A stretch of DNA of 8,347 nucleotides from Planctomycetaceae bacterium (GCA_027080405.1 JALWSL010000108.1:1-8347), one strand, 5' to 3'. Shown: positions 1 through 6,124, counted from the stretch's first letter. Notes: generated from the sequence alone by a model not told the origin. Numbers and translations: made by a program.

Positions 1-390
1 ATGCACGCCTTTACCGGCTAGCGCATACAGGACGGCAGGGAGTACGGCGGTGAGTGTTTTTCCTTCGCCGGTTTGCATTTCCGCTATCGCGTGTTTCCCC
101 ATTGTGGCGGCTCCCAGAATCTGCACGTGGTGCAGGTCGAAGCCGTGTGTCCTGCGGATCGAAGTACAGGCCAGCGCGAACGCTTCATCTCGTACCGAAA
201 TGAATGAACCTCCATTTTGAACCTGATATCGCAATTTGCGGATGTTCCGGGCCAGCTCTTCATCGCTAAAATCCTGCATCGCAGCGGACAAACGCAGGAT
301 ACGTTCTCCCAATGCGACCCGTCTTGAGTGAGGATCTCCATTCGGGATCTTCACAGCGGTATCCTGTCCTTCCAACAGTTGCGTTTCCAT
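1..390 (-). CDS. SecA-like preprotein translocase ATPase, N-terminal part (cut by left edge)
   Basis: SecA is the cytoplasmic motor ATPase that pushes unfolded proteins through SecYEG. About 130 residues are visible, and the frame stays open to position 1. The Walker A segment reads AEMQTGEGKTL, with the P-loop lysine at about residue 111, close to its position in E. coli SecA. It is preceded by the SecA-typical stretch HHVQILGAATMGKHAI and followed by LYALAGKGVH. A helical N-terminal segment with FSDEELARNIRKLR also fits SecA. The region HGFDLHHVQILGAATM departs from the usual YDVQLIGG.vLh wording, so this may be an accessory or planctomycete-specific SecA paralogue rather than the housekeeping copy. 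An in-frame TGA at 460-462 limits the N-terminus. I chose ATG 390 because GAGA lies just upstream; ATG 402 is the alternative. The gene follows the DUF3467 gene on the same strand. SecA-family membership is confident; the paralogue type is inferred. Confidence 0.85.
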   Translation of the reverse strand, partial: METQLLEGQDTAVKIPNGDPHSRRVALGERILRLSAAMQDFSDEELARNIRKLRYQVQNGGSFISVRDEAFALACTSIRRTHGFDLHHVQILGAATMGKHAIAEMQTGEGKTLTAVLPAVLYALAGKGVH

Positions 391-427
391 GATTTCTCGC
401 ATGGGCTGGCAGTGGACAAAGGAACCC

Positions 428-480
428 GTGGCCAACTTGCAGACTGGAACCTGTTCCCGTCAGCATAATTTGCTGGCCAC
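428..480 (-). other. Long inverted repeat with nested hairpin between the DUF3467 gene and the SecA-like gene
   Basis: GTGGCCA at 428-434 pairs perfectly with TGGCCAC at 474-480. Nested inside is the near-palindrome GGAACCTGTTCC at 446-457. The element fills much of the 123-bp gap downstream of the DUF3467 stop and ends about 38 bp before the SecA-like start. No T-run follows it on the minus strand, so it does not look like a standard intrinsic terminator. It could be an attenuator, an RNA processing site or a protein-binding site. The pairing is seen directly; the role is unknown. Confidence 0.4.
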
Positions 481-513
481 TTCATATTTCTACCTATCTC
501 TACTGCGGATTAT

Positions 514-855
514 TCAATTTTCGGATTGTGTTTTCACCCGCTTACGCACATCTGTTTCCAATACACCGAAAGTCGCTTCGTGTCGTTGGACAGCCGAGGC
601 AAGCAGTGAAACCAGCCTCTTGGCTGTAAAGTGATTCAGGATGACACGTTGTGAAATGCGAATTTTTTCAGGTGGCGTTCCTACCGGATTCGGATTCAAC
701 GCCAAATCGAGAATCACTTCTTCCGGCGTGCTGGAAACCCGGCACATGTTTGCGTAGATCGCTTCGACACCGGAATCGTCGATTTCCACTCGGATTTGCT
801 GTTGTTCCCCCGCCTGGGGAGTTTCTGCTTCCGGTGTCTTTGATTCATCAGCCAT
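514..855 (-). CDS. DUF3467 family protein
   Basis: A 113-residue protein recognisable as DUF3467, a small bacterial family without an assigned function. After an acidic, Gln/Pro-rich and probably disordered N-terminus (about residues 1-20) come the family hallmarks: YANMCRV followed by [13 protein letters not shown] in the middle, then [19 protein letters not shown] and [11 protein letters not shown] near the end. The N-terminal ATG is preceded by GGAAG and GAAAGGAA, a reasonable ribosome binding site. There is no signal peptide or membrane segment, so it should be cytosolic. It lies upstream of the SecA-like gene on the same strand with a 123-bp gap, which permits but does not prove co-transcription. 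The family call is confident; the function is unknown. Confidence 0.9.
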   Translation of the reverse strand: MADESKTPEAETPQAGEQQQIRVEIDDSGVEAIYANMCRVSSTPEEVILDLALNPNPVGTPPEKIRISQRVILNHFTAKRLVSLLASAVQRHEATFGVLETDVRKRVKTQSEN

Positions 856-1125
856 CTTCCGTTCCTTTCACGAACATTTATTCTATACTTGACAACGTGG
901 CTCGCCATGGATTTCTTACTCTCGAGCAAGTTCCGGTTTCAGCATATCAGAAAATTATACCAGCTAGTACAGGCCTCAGCATCTGACAGGCGTATTCATA
1001 CATTTTGCGTTTCTTTCGACCGATTATAATGTTTGAGTAAAATGCGAAAATGTGTTGTTTTTTGGCAACATCAGTCGAGTATGCAGTTCAAACCGACAGG
1101 GTAAGGAGTGTGGGATTTTTCAACA
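856..1125. promoter_or_regulatory. Divergent intergenic region with candidate promoters for both flanking genes
   Basis: This 270-bp stretch separates the minus-strand DUF3467 gene from the plus-strand DapA-like gene and must carry both promoters. On the plus strand a perfect TATAAT lies at 1025-1030, about 95 bp before the ATG at 1126; the matching -35 (ATTTTG, 1002-1007) is poor. On the minus strand TATAAT is read at 959-954, also without a convincing -35, and a closer TATAGAAT lies around 878-885. A small TGTTG/CAACA inverted repeat around a T-run sits near 1055-1072. I see no convincing gene here. The -10 boxes are visible; promoter activity is inferred. Confidence 0.4.
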
Positions 1126-2196
1126 ATGTCAAACTCAAAAATGTCTCCCCTGCATCGTAAGCTGCTTGATCGTGGTATGGTTATCCCGGCTCACCCACTT
1201 GCGTTGGATGAAAACCGAAAGTTGGACGAGCCCAGACAGCGGGCGTTAAGCCGTTACTATATCGCAGCTGGTGCAGGTGGTTTGGCGGTTGGGGTTCACA
1301 CAACCCAATTTGAAATTCGGGATCCCCGCATTGGTCTATTCGAACCCGTGCTGGAAATTGCCAGGGAAGAAATGGACAGTGCCGATCAGAATCGCAAAGA
1401 ACCGCTGATACGTATCGGGGGGATTACCGGATGTACGAAACAGGCGGTTGCAGAAGCGGAAATTCTGGTTCGACACGGGTTTCATGCCGGGTTACTTTCA
1501 CTCGCCGCACTGCAGGAAGCGGACGAGCAGGAACTGATTATCCATTGCACCGAAGTGGCCCGGATTATTCCGTTGGTTGGCTTTTATCTGCAACCGGCCT
1601 GTGGGGGGCGTGAGCTCTCCTACCATTTCTGGGGACGATTTGTCGAAATTCCCGAAGTTGTCGCCATCAAGGTTGCGGCGTTCAATCGGTATCGCACGAT
1701 TGATGTCATGCGGGCCGTTGCAGAATCTGGTCGGGACGATATCGCAATGTACACGGGGAACGATGACAATATCGTTCTTGATTTGCTCACATCCTATCGT
1801 TTTATGCGTGGTGGCAAGTTGGTGGAACGCCGATTCGTCGGCGGTCTGCTCGGGCATTGGGCAGTCTGGACAAAACGGGCCGTCGAGCTGTTCCAGCAGT
1901 GTCGTCTCGTAGCAGAAAAACAGAGGCCGATTTCTCCGGAATTATTGAGTCGTAATATCGAAGTGACTGATTGCAACGCTGCCATTTTTGATGCAGCCAA
2001 CAGTTTTAGGGGCGTCATTCCCGGCGTTCACGAGGTTCTTAGAAGACAGGGGCTCATGGCAGGAACCTGGTGCCTGAACCCCGATGAGCAACTCAGCCCC
2101 GGGCAGAAGGAAGAGATCGATCGCCTCTACCAATCCTACCCCTTTCTTGCCGATGATGATTTCGTTGCCGAGCATCTGGACGAATGGCTGTCCTGA
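1126..2196 (+). CDS. Dihydrodipicolinate synthase (DapA) superfamily protein, function not assigned
   Basis: A 356-residue TIM-barrel protein of the class I aldolase/DapA superfamily, whose members usually form a Schiff base between an active-site lysine and pyruvate or a related keto acid. The expected landmarks are present: GVHTTQFE in place of the family GTTGE loop, GGITGCT as the GxTGxT-like turn, a tyrosine at about residue 154 (GFYLQPA) in the proton-relay position, and the candidate Schiff-base lysine at about 182 in AIKVAAFNRY. It is about 55 residues longer than typical 290-300-residue DapA enzymes, with an acidic C-terminal tail. True DapA is therefore unlikely; a keto-acid aldolase or lyase of unknown substrate fits better. 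The ATG at 1126 was chosen although AAGGAG at 1103-1108 is 17 bp away. A GTG at 1108 overlaps that site, and an ATG at 1141 is also possible. The gene is followed after 199 bp by the FAD/radical SAM/phosphoesterase run. Confidence 0.85.
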   Translation: MSNSKMSPLHRKLLDRGMVIPAHPLALDENRKLDEPRQRALSRYYIAAGAGGLAVGVHTTQFEIRDPRIGLFEPVLEIAREEMDSADQNRKEPLIRIGGITGCTKQAVAEAEILVRHGFHAGLLSLAALQEADEQELIIHCTEVARIIPLVGFYLQPACGGRELSYHFWGRFVEIPEVVAIKVAAFNRYRTIDVMRAVAESGRDDIAMYTGNDDNIVLDLLTSYRFMRGGKLVERRFVGGLLGHWAVWTKRAVELFQQCRLVAEKQRPISPELLSRNIEVTDCNAAIFDAANSFRGVIPGVHEVLRRQGLMAGTWCLNPDEQLSPGQKEEIDRLYQSYPFLADDDFVAEHLDEWLS

Positions 2197-2207
2197 TATA
2201 TGAAGGA

Positions 2208-2248
2208 CTGGCCTGACTCCCGTACTGAACCCGGCGGGATGCGGCCAG
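2208..2248 (+). other. Two-part stem-loop just after the DapA-like gene
   Basis: CTGGCC at 2208-2213 pairs with GGCCAG at 2243-2248. Inside, TCCCG at 2218-2222 pairs with CGGGA at 2235-2239. It begins 12 bp after the stop codon of the DapA-like gene. No T-run follows, so it is not a textbook intrinsic terminator; it may protect the 3' end of the transcript or partly terminate it. Beyond the stem-loop, the rest of the 199-bp gap holds only the candidate promoter listed next. Confidence 0.4.
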
Positions 2249-2326
2249 CAAAGCAGCGTGTCTAAATGGCTTGACGCACTCGCAGTGACAAAAATATTGC
2301 TGAGGGTGAAATAGATCACTGAAAAG

Positions 2327-2356
2327 ATGTCACTTCTTTTTTTATCCTGCTATGAT
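2327..2356 (+). promoter_or_regulatory. Candidate promoter for the FAD/radical SAM/phosphoesterase operon
   Basis: A -10-like TATGAT at 2351-2356 (5 of 6 consensus) lies 18 bp after ATGTCA at 2327-2332 (4 of 6). It would start transcription near 2363, leaving a leader of about 30 bases before the GTG start at 2396. An alternative -35-like TTGACG at 2271-2276 has only a weak -10 partner. Sigma-70 logic is assumed; the site is not proven. Confidence 0.4.
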
Positions 2357-2384
2357 CATGGTCGCGTCCCTCGTCTGTTCGTAT

Positions 2385-2388
2385 AGGA
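2385..2388 (+). promoter_or_regulatory. Ribosome binding site supporting a GTG start
   Basis: AGGA lies 7 bp before the GTG at 2396, which fixes the start of the FAD protein immediately before its first beta strand. No upstream ATG in that frame is needed. Confidence 0.55.
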
Positions 2389-2395
2389 ATGTGAA

Positions 2396-3646
2396 GTGCA
2401 TCGAAAACATGTCGTCATTGTTGGAGCCGGTCCGATCGGGCTGGAGGCTGCTGTTCAGGCGAGTGAAGCAGGTTTTAAGGTCTCGCTTTATGAAAAGGGA
2501 GAGGTTGCCCACAATCTTCGACAATGGGGACATGTCCGACTATTTACACCGTTTGGGATGAATGTTTCTCCGAAGGGGACTCGACTATTAGCAGAATCAA
2601 ATACAGCGCTTCCTTCCAACGATGCGCTTTTGACGGGGCGGGAATTCGTGAAGGTGTATCTCGAACCGTTGGCCACTGCTTTGCGAAAGCGTATCACCAT
2701 TCATGATCACTGTTGTATTCGCGCGATTTCCCGTGGAGATTTACTGAAAGGGGAAGCGATTGGATGTCGGGATTTGCGGCGCTCAAAATTTCGACTGTTG
2801 ATAGAACAGAACGGCCGGGAATCGGTTGATACGGCTGATCTCGTTTTCGATTGCACCGGAGTCTATCCGAATCATAATTGGCTCGGAACGGGAGGAATTC
2901 CCTGTCCGGGAGAGCGTTCTGCTCAAGAACGAATTGAGTATTCCCTTCCCGATTTAAAGGGGGAGTCTGCAAGGAAATATTGGGGAACAAGTACACTCGT
3001 TGTCGGTTCCGGTTATTCTGCGGCCACCACGATTTGCAAATTGGCCAAGATCGCCGATCAATCGCCGGGCACAATAATTCATTGGGCAACACGCCGTTGC
3101 GACTCGCAGGGGCCGATTAGTCGTGTGAGACATGATCCACTGCCGGAACGTGATGAACTTGCCAGGCAAGCCAACCGACTGGCAACAGGGCAGGGCAGGG
3201 CGATCCGCTGGCATCGAGGCTACGTTGTGGAGCATCTTCAGCTTCATCAGGACGGCACGCATATCGTTGCCACTTTGAGATCGCTGGAGAAACCGGATTC
3301 GCAATCAATTCGGACAGAACAGGTAGAAGTCGGACAGATTATCGCCCAGGTGGGGTATCGTCCCGATCGAAGCCTGCACGATGAGTTACAGATTCACGAG
3401 TGTTATGCAACTTCAGGGCCGATCAAACTGGCCGCTTTTTTACTGGGACAACAGGGAACTGATTGTCTTTCGGTTCCAGCCTGCGAAGCGGATACCTTTC
3501 AGAATCCCGAACCCGGATACTATATCCTCGGTTCCAAAAGTTACGGTCGGAACACACAGTTTCTCATGCAGACCGGCTATGAACATGTCGGCAAAGTTTT
3601 CCGTGAACTCTCTGCGGCACACCAATCCTCTCCATCCATGGTATGA
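2396..3646 (+). CDS. FAD/NAD(P)-binding oxidoreductase (Pyr_redox-type flavoprotein)
   Basis: A 416-residue predicted cytosolic flavoprotein. The N-terminus carries an FAD-binding Rossmann motif, VVIVGAGPIGLEAA (glycines 10, 12, 15), with Glu33 at the end of the second strand (LYEKGE) suited to bind the FAD adenosine ribose. A second Rossmann motif, VVGSGYSAA (from about residue 204), should bind NAD(P)H. The segment DCTGVYPNHNW and the late IIAQVGYRPD fit the ATG-like and GYRP elements of two-dinucleotide-binding flavoproteins. There is no CxxC redox pair after the first motif, so it is not a thioredoxin-reductase-like disulfide enzyme; a monooxygenase, dehydrogenase or desaturating oxidase is more likely. 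The reading frame starts at GTG with AGGA 7 bp upstream. The radical SAM gene begins 18 bp after its stop, implying an operon. The flavoprotein class is confident; the substrate is unknown. Confidence 0.85.
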   Translation: MHRKHVVIVGAGPIGLEAAVQASEAGFKVSLYEKGEVAHNLRQWGHVRLFTPFGMNVSPKGTRLLAESNTALPSNDALLTGREFVKVYLEPLATALRKRITIHDHCCIRAISRGDLLKGEAIGCRDLRRSKFRLLIEQNGRESVDTADLVFDCTGVYPNHNWLGTGGIPCPGERSAQERIEYSLPDLKGESARKYWGTSTLVVGSGYSAATTICKLAKIADQSPGTIIHWATRRCDSQGPISRVRHDPLPERDELARQANRLATGQGRAIRWHRGYVVEHLQLHQDGTHIVATLRSLEKPDSQSIRTEQVEVGQIIAQVGYRPDRSLHDELQIHECYATSGPIKLAAFLLGQQGTDCLSVPACEADTFQNPEPGYYILGSKSYGRNTQFLMQTGYEHVGKVFRELSAAHQSSPSMV

Positions 3647-3664
3647 ATAAAACGAATAGGGAAC

Positions 3665-4552
3665 ATGTTGTTACAACCGACAGTACCAATGGCTTCGCTG
3701 GATGAACTCTGGTTTCAGGTTTCAGGAACACTTTGTAATTTGAAATGCGAACACTGCTTCATCAGTTGCAGTCCTGTGAACGATACATTCGGCTATCTGT
3801 CGTATGAGCGTGTTATGCGGATGCTGAAGGAATCTGTCGAACTGGGAGTGAAGGAGTATTATTTCACGGGTGGTGAACCTTTTCTCAATCGGGAACTGGT
3901 CCCGATGATTGAACAGGTTCTGAAAGTGGGGCCGGTTACCGTATTAACCAACGGTACGGTTCTCAAAGCGGACTGGTTGAAGCGTCTTCAAACAGCGGAA
4001 CAGAATTCACGGTACAGTCTCGAGTTTCGTGTTTCAATTGATGGTCCGACACCCGAGATGAATGATCCGATTCGTGGAGAACGGACTTTTCAGCGGGCAA
4101 TCAATGGTGTTGCAATGCTCTGTGAATATGGTTTTCTTCCGATCATCACGATCACGCGCACATGGGAGGAAAACGAAGAAGACGCGATTCTCGATTCATT
4201 CCGTGCTGTTTTGAAAGAACATGGGTACCACCGTCCCCGGCTGAAAGTTTTGCCCCGTTTGAAAATGGGCGGGGAAGAGAAGCGGACAGAGGGCTACACC
4301 CCACTGGAACGCATCACACCTGAAATGATGGAGGGATTTGATGTCAGTCAGCTGTTGTGCAACCACAGTCGCGTTGTGACGGATCGTGGCGTTGCTGTCT
4401 GTCCAATTTTGATAGAATCGGAATCCGCCCAGATGGGAGAGACGTTGAAGGAATCTCTGGTCGATTTCCCGCTTCTCGAAGGAGCGTGTTATACCTGTTA
4501 TCAGTACGGTTCCATTTGCGCCAATCCCTCATCGAAAAAAGTTGAAGCCTGA
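3665..4552 (+). CDS. Radical SAM protein with cysteine-rich (SPASM-like) C-terminus
   Basis: A 295-residue radical SAM enzyme. These use a [4Fe-4S] cluster to cleave S-adenosylmethionine and make a 5'-deoxyadenosyl radical. The cluster motif CNLKCEHC (Cys24, 28, 31) is canonical, with a further Cys35 just after it. FTGGEPFLN is the SAM-binding GGE motif, followed by LTNGT and RVSIDGP strands of the barrel. The C-terminal third has five cysteines spaced C232-x13-C246 ... C275-x2-C278-x6-C285, resembling a SPASM or twitch auxiliary cluster domain, as in peptide- or sugar-modifying radical SAM enzymes. The ATG at 3665 has AGGGA directly upstream (tight spacing); ATG 3689 is a weaker alternative. 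It sits 18 bp after the flavoprotein gene and 11 bp before the phosphoesterase gene. The fold and chemistry class are confident; the substrate is unknown, and no obvious precursor peptide gene is adjacent. Confidence 0.92.
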   Translation: MLLQPTVPMASLDELWFQVSGTLCNLKCEHCFISCSPVNDTFGYLSYERVMRMLKESVELGVKEYYFTGGEPFLNRELVPMIEQVLKVGPVTVLTNGTVLKADWLKRLQTAEQNSRYSLEFRVSIDGPTPEMNDPIRGERTFQRAINGVAMLCEYGFLPIITITRTWEENEEDAILDSFRAVLKEHGYHRPRLKVLPRLKMGGEEKRTEGYTPLERITPEMMEGFDVSQLLCNHSRVVTDRGVAVCPILIESESAQMGETLKESLVDFPLLEGACYTCYQYGSICANPSSKKVEA

Positions 4553-4563
4553 AAGTTCGCCGC

Positions 4564-5373
4564 ATGATGAATGGTAAAATCGCCTTTTTTGGGGGGATAT
4601 ACAACAACTATCTGGCCTTGGAGGCAGCGATCGCCGATGCACATGGTCGCGACATATCGCAGATCTACTGCCTGGGTGATCTGGGAGCGTTTGGACCACA
4701 CCCCGATCGCGTCTTTCCGTTGTTGATTGAAAATGGGATTCAGACAGTTCAAGGAAATTACGATCATAGCATCGGCCATGCTTTGGAAGATTGCCAATGC
4801 GGTTATACCGATCCCAGGGATAACCATTTTGCCTCGCTCAGTTATGCTTACACACTTGAAAACACCTCGCCGGAGTACCGACACTGGATGAAACAGCTTC
4901 CTGCAGAAATCCGATTTACCTGGCAGAATAGATCAGTACTTCTTTGCCACGGTTCCCCCAGAAAAACAAACGAATTTCTTTGGGAATCGACCACCAGTAC
5001 CGCATTTTTGGAACGTCTGGCCGACGAGCAGGACGCAGATATCATCTTGGGCACACACACCGGCTTGCACTGGCACCGCAGATTGGAGAACGACCGTCAC
5101 TTCATCAATGTGGGGGTTCTTGGACGACCGGAAAATGACGGAACAACCAATGTCTGGTACACCGTGTTGAGCGTGGAGGAAGAAGAAAAGACACAGGGGA
5201 ACAGCAGTGTCTCAGTCGAGTTTATTCCCGTCCGGTACGATTACGAAAAATTGGCCCGGGAGATGGAAGCGGAGAATATTCCCGAAGAATTTATCGAAAC
5301 GATTCGCACCGGTTGGTGGACAACATGCCTGGAGATACTCCCCGCCAAAGAACGCAGAGCGGGAAAGTATTAA
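4564..5373 (+). CDS. Calcineurin-fold metallophosphoesterase with altered metal site
   Basis: A 269-residue YfcE/protein-phosphatase-like member of the metallophosphoesterase superfamily. Conserved parts are GDLGAFGPHP (Asp39), GNYD (Asn65, Asp67), CHGSP (His129) and the final NVGVLGRP strand. The first motif, normally DxHGN, reads GGIYNN (residues 10-15), so the Asp and His that hold metal 1 are absent. The usual GHxH motif reads GTHTG (163-167), retaining one histidine of two. The reading frame is sound on both sides, so this is not a local frameshift. The protein may bind a single metal, use another substrate, or act as a binding partner. The segment DCQCGYTDPRDNHFA is distinctive. Start at ATG 4564 (or 4567), with weak GAAAG upstream and only 11 bp after the radical SAM stop. 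The superfamily is confident; activity is uncertain. Confidence 0.88.
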   Translation: MMNGKIAFFGGIYNNYLALEAAIADAHGRDISQIYCLGDLGAFGPHPDRVFPLLIENGIQTVQGNYDHSIGHALEDCQCGYTDPRDNHFASLSYAYTLENTSPEYRHWMKQLPAEIRFTWQNRSVLLCHGSPRKTNEFLWESTTSTAFLERLADEQDADIILGTHTGLHWHRRLENDRHFINVGVLGRPENDGTTNVWYTVLSVEEEEKTQGNSSVSVEFIPVRYDYEKLAREMEAENIPEEFIETIRTGWWTTCLEILPAKERRAGKY

Positions 5374-5390
5374 TCCTTACCGCCTCTGTG
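5353..5390. terminator. Candidate two-way hairpin between convergent genes
   Basis: CGCAGAGCGG at 5353-5362 pairs with CCGCCTCTGTG at 5380-5390, giving ten pairs (one G-T) with one bulged base and a 17-base loop. The phosphoesterase stop codon is in the loop and the McsA-like stop codon is just outside. Its place between converging genes suits bidirectional termination, but no T-run follows on either strand. Confidence 0.35.
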
Positions 5391-5394
5391 TGGC

Positions 5395-5904
5395 TTACTC
5401 ATTCGCTTTTTCAAGTTCAGCTTCAATCGACTGGATTTGATCGCGCAGCGCAGCCGCCTCTTCATATTTTTCCGATTCAACCGCAGCGGTCAATTCTTTG
5501 CGCAATTGAATCAGGCGGTATTGGTTTTTGCTATCCAACGGGGCCCGTTTCGGGTATTTGCCGCGATGCACGGTATCGTTGTGGATGTTCTCCAGTAACG
5601 GGATCAGGCGATCCCGGAACACGACATAGTCGTGGGAGCAGCCAAGCCGCCCCCCTTCGCGAAACTCCCGATAGGATATGCCGCAGTTGGGGCAGCGAAC
5701 CTCATCCTCTGCTGCAAGCTCCTCTTCAACATTCGATTCCGGCAGAAAAACTTCCGCCAGACTCTCTTCCGGTGAGGGGGAGTTCGGCTTGCTCATGTAG
5801 TCATGAAAGTGTTGTTCGCAGAAATGCAACTCACTCACATTGCCTTCTTTCAAGGCGGTTACATGATAAACTGCAGGTTTGGAACAGACCGAACACTGTT
5901 TCAT
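5395..5904 (-). CDS. McsA-like zinc-finger/UVR-domain protein
   Basis: A 169-residue protein with the architecture of McsA, which in Firmicutes activates the protein arginine kinase McsB and works with ClpC in protein quality control. N-terminal zinc ligands CSVC (Cys4, Cys7) and CEQH (Cys29, His32) are followed by an acidic linker, then CPNCG (Cys71, Cys74) with GRLGCSHDY (Cys89). Last comes a UVR coiled-coil motif, from about residue 130, with KYEEAAALRDQI, as also found in UvrB and UvrC. The fourth ligand position of the second zinc site is His/Asp rather than Cys. No McsB kinase or ClpC gene is visible here. There is no clear Shine-Dalgarno before the ATG. It is the last gene of the minus-strand block, 220 bp after the CYTH gene, so it may be transcribed separately. 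The family is confident; the McsB partnership is inferred. Confidence 0.85.
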   Translation of the reverse strand: MKQCSVCSKPAVYHVTALKEGNVSELHFCEQHFHDYMSKPNSPSPEESLAEVFLPESNVEEELAAEDEVRCPNCGISYREFREGGRLGCSHDYVVFRDRLIPLLENIHNDTVHRGKYPKRAPLDSKNQYRLIQLRKELTAAVESEKYEEAAALRDQIQSIEAELEKANE

Positions 5905-5961
5905 TGTTCATTGCCAGTGAATTGTTGGGAACATCGATTTCATTACGCCCAGAGCGCATCA

Positions 5962-6044
5962 GCCAGACAGGCAATCTGGCCCATAACTGCGCGATTCTGA
6001 CTGCGTGTCAGCAACTGCGTGATCCCCTGATGATTCCGGATCAC
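5962..6044 (-). other. Three consecutive stem-loops between the CYTH and McsA-like genes
   Basis: The 220-bp gap 5905-6124 contains GCCAGA/TCTGGC (5962-5967 with 5975-5980), CTGAC/GTCAG (5997-6001 with 6007-6011) and GTGATCC/GGATCAC (6019-6025 with 6038-6044). All are perfect short stems with loops of 5-12 bases. None is followed by a T-run. They could be a mRNA processing or stabilising region, or part of the McsA leader. Otherwise no gene or clear promoter is seen in this gap. Confidence 0.4.
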
Positions 6045-6124
6045 TCATCGCGACTGCTGCTATTGTATCCGTCGGATGGATATTTGTCGCCTCCTGAATG
6101 ATATATTTTTCCACCGATTCTGTT

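Noticed and set aside
266..466. Small minus-strand frame starting just before the SecA-like gene, considered as a secM-like leader peptide
   Set aside because: It overlaps the SecA coding region in another frame, has no signal sequence or arrest motif, and looks like a shadow.
889..894. Perfect TTGACA on the plus strand as a -35 box
   Set aside because: No -10-like sequence lies 15-19 bp downstream, and the next plus-strand gene is over 230 bp away.
2200..2265. A 21-residue plus-strand reading frame (MKDWPDSRTEPGG...) directly after the DapA-like gene, considered as a precursor peptide for the radical SAM enzyme
   Set aside because: No ribosome binding site, no cysteine or repeated core, and it overlaps the stem-loop at 2208-2248; chance is the simplest explanation.
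2322..2340. AAAAGA/TCTTTT stem followed by T-run as an intrinsic terminator
   Set aside because: The stem is almost all A-T and too weak, and it overlaps the better-supported promoter candidate.
5313..6101. 262-residue plus-strand open frame
   Set aside because: Runs antisense through the McsA-like gene, has no recognisable domain and no proper start context.
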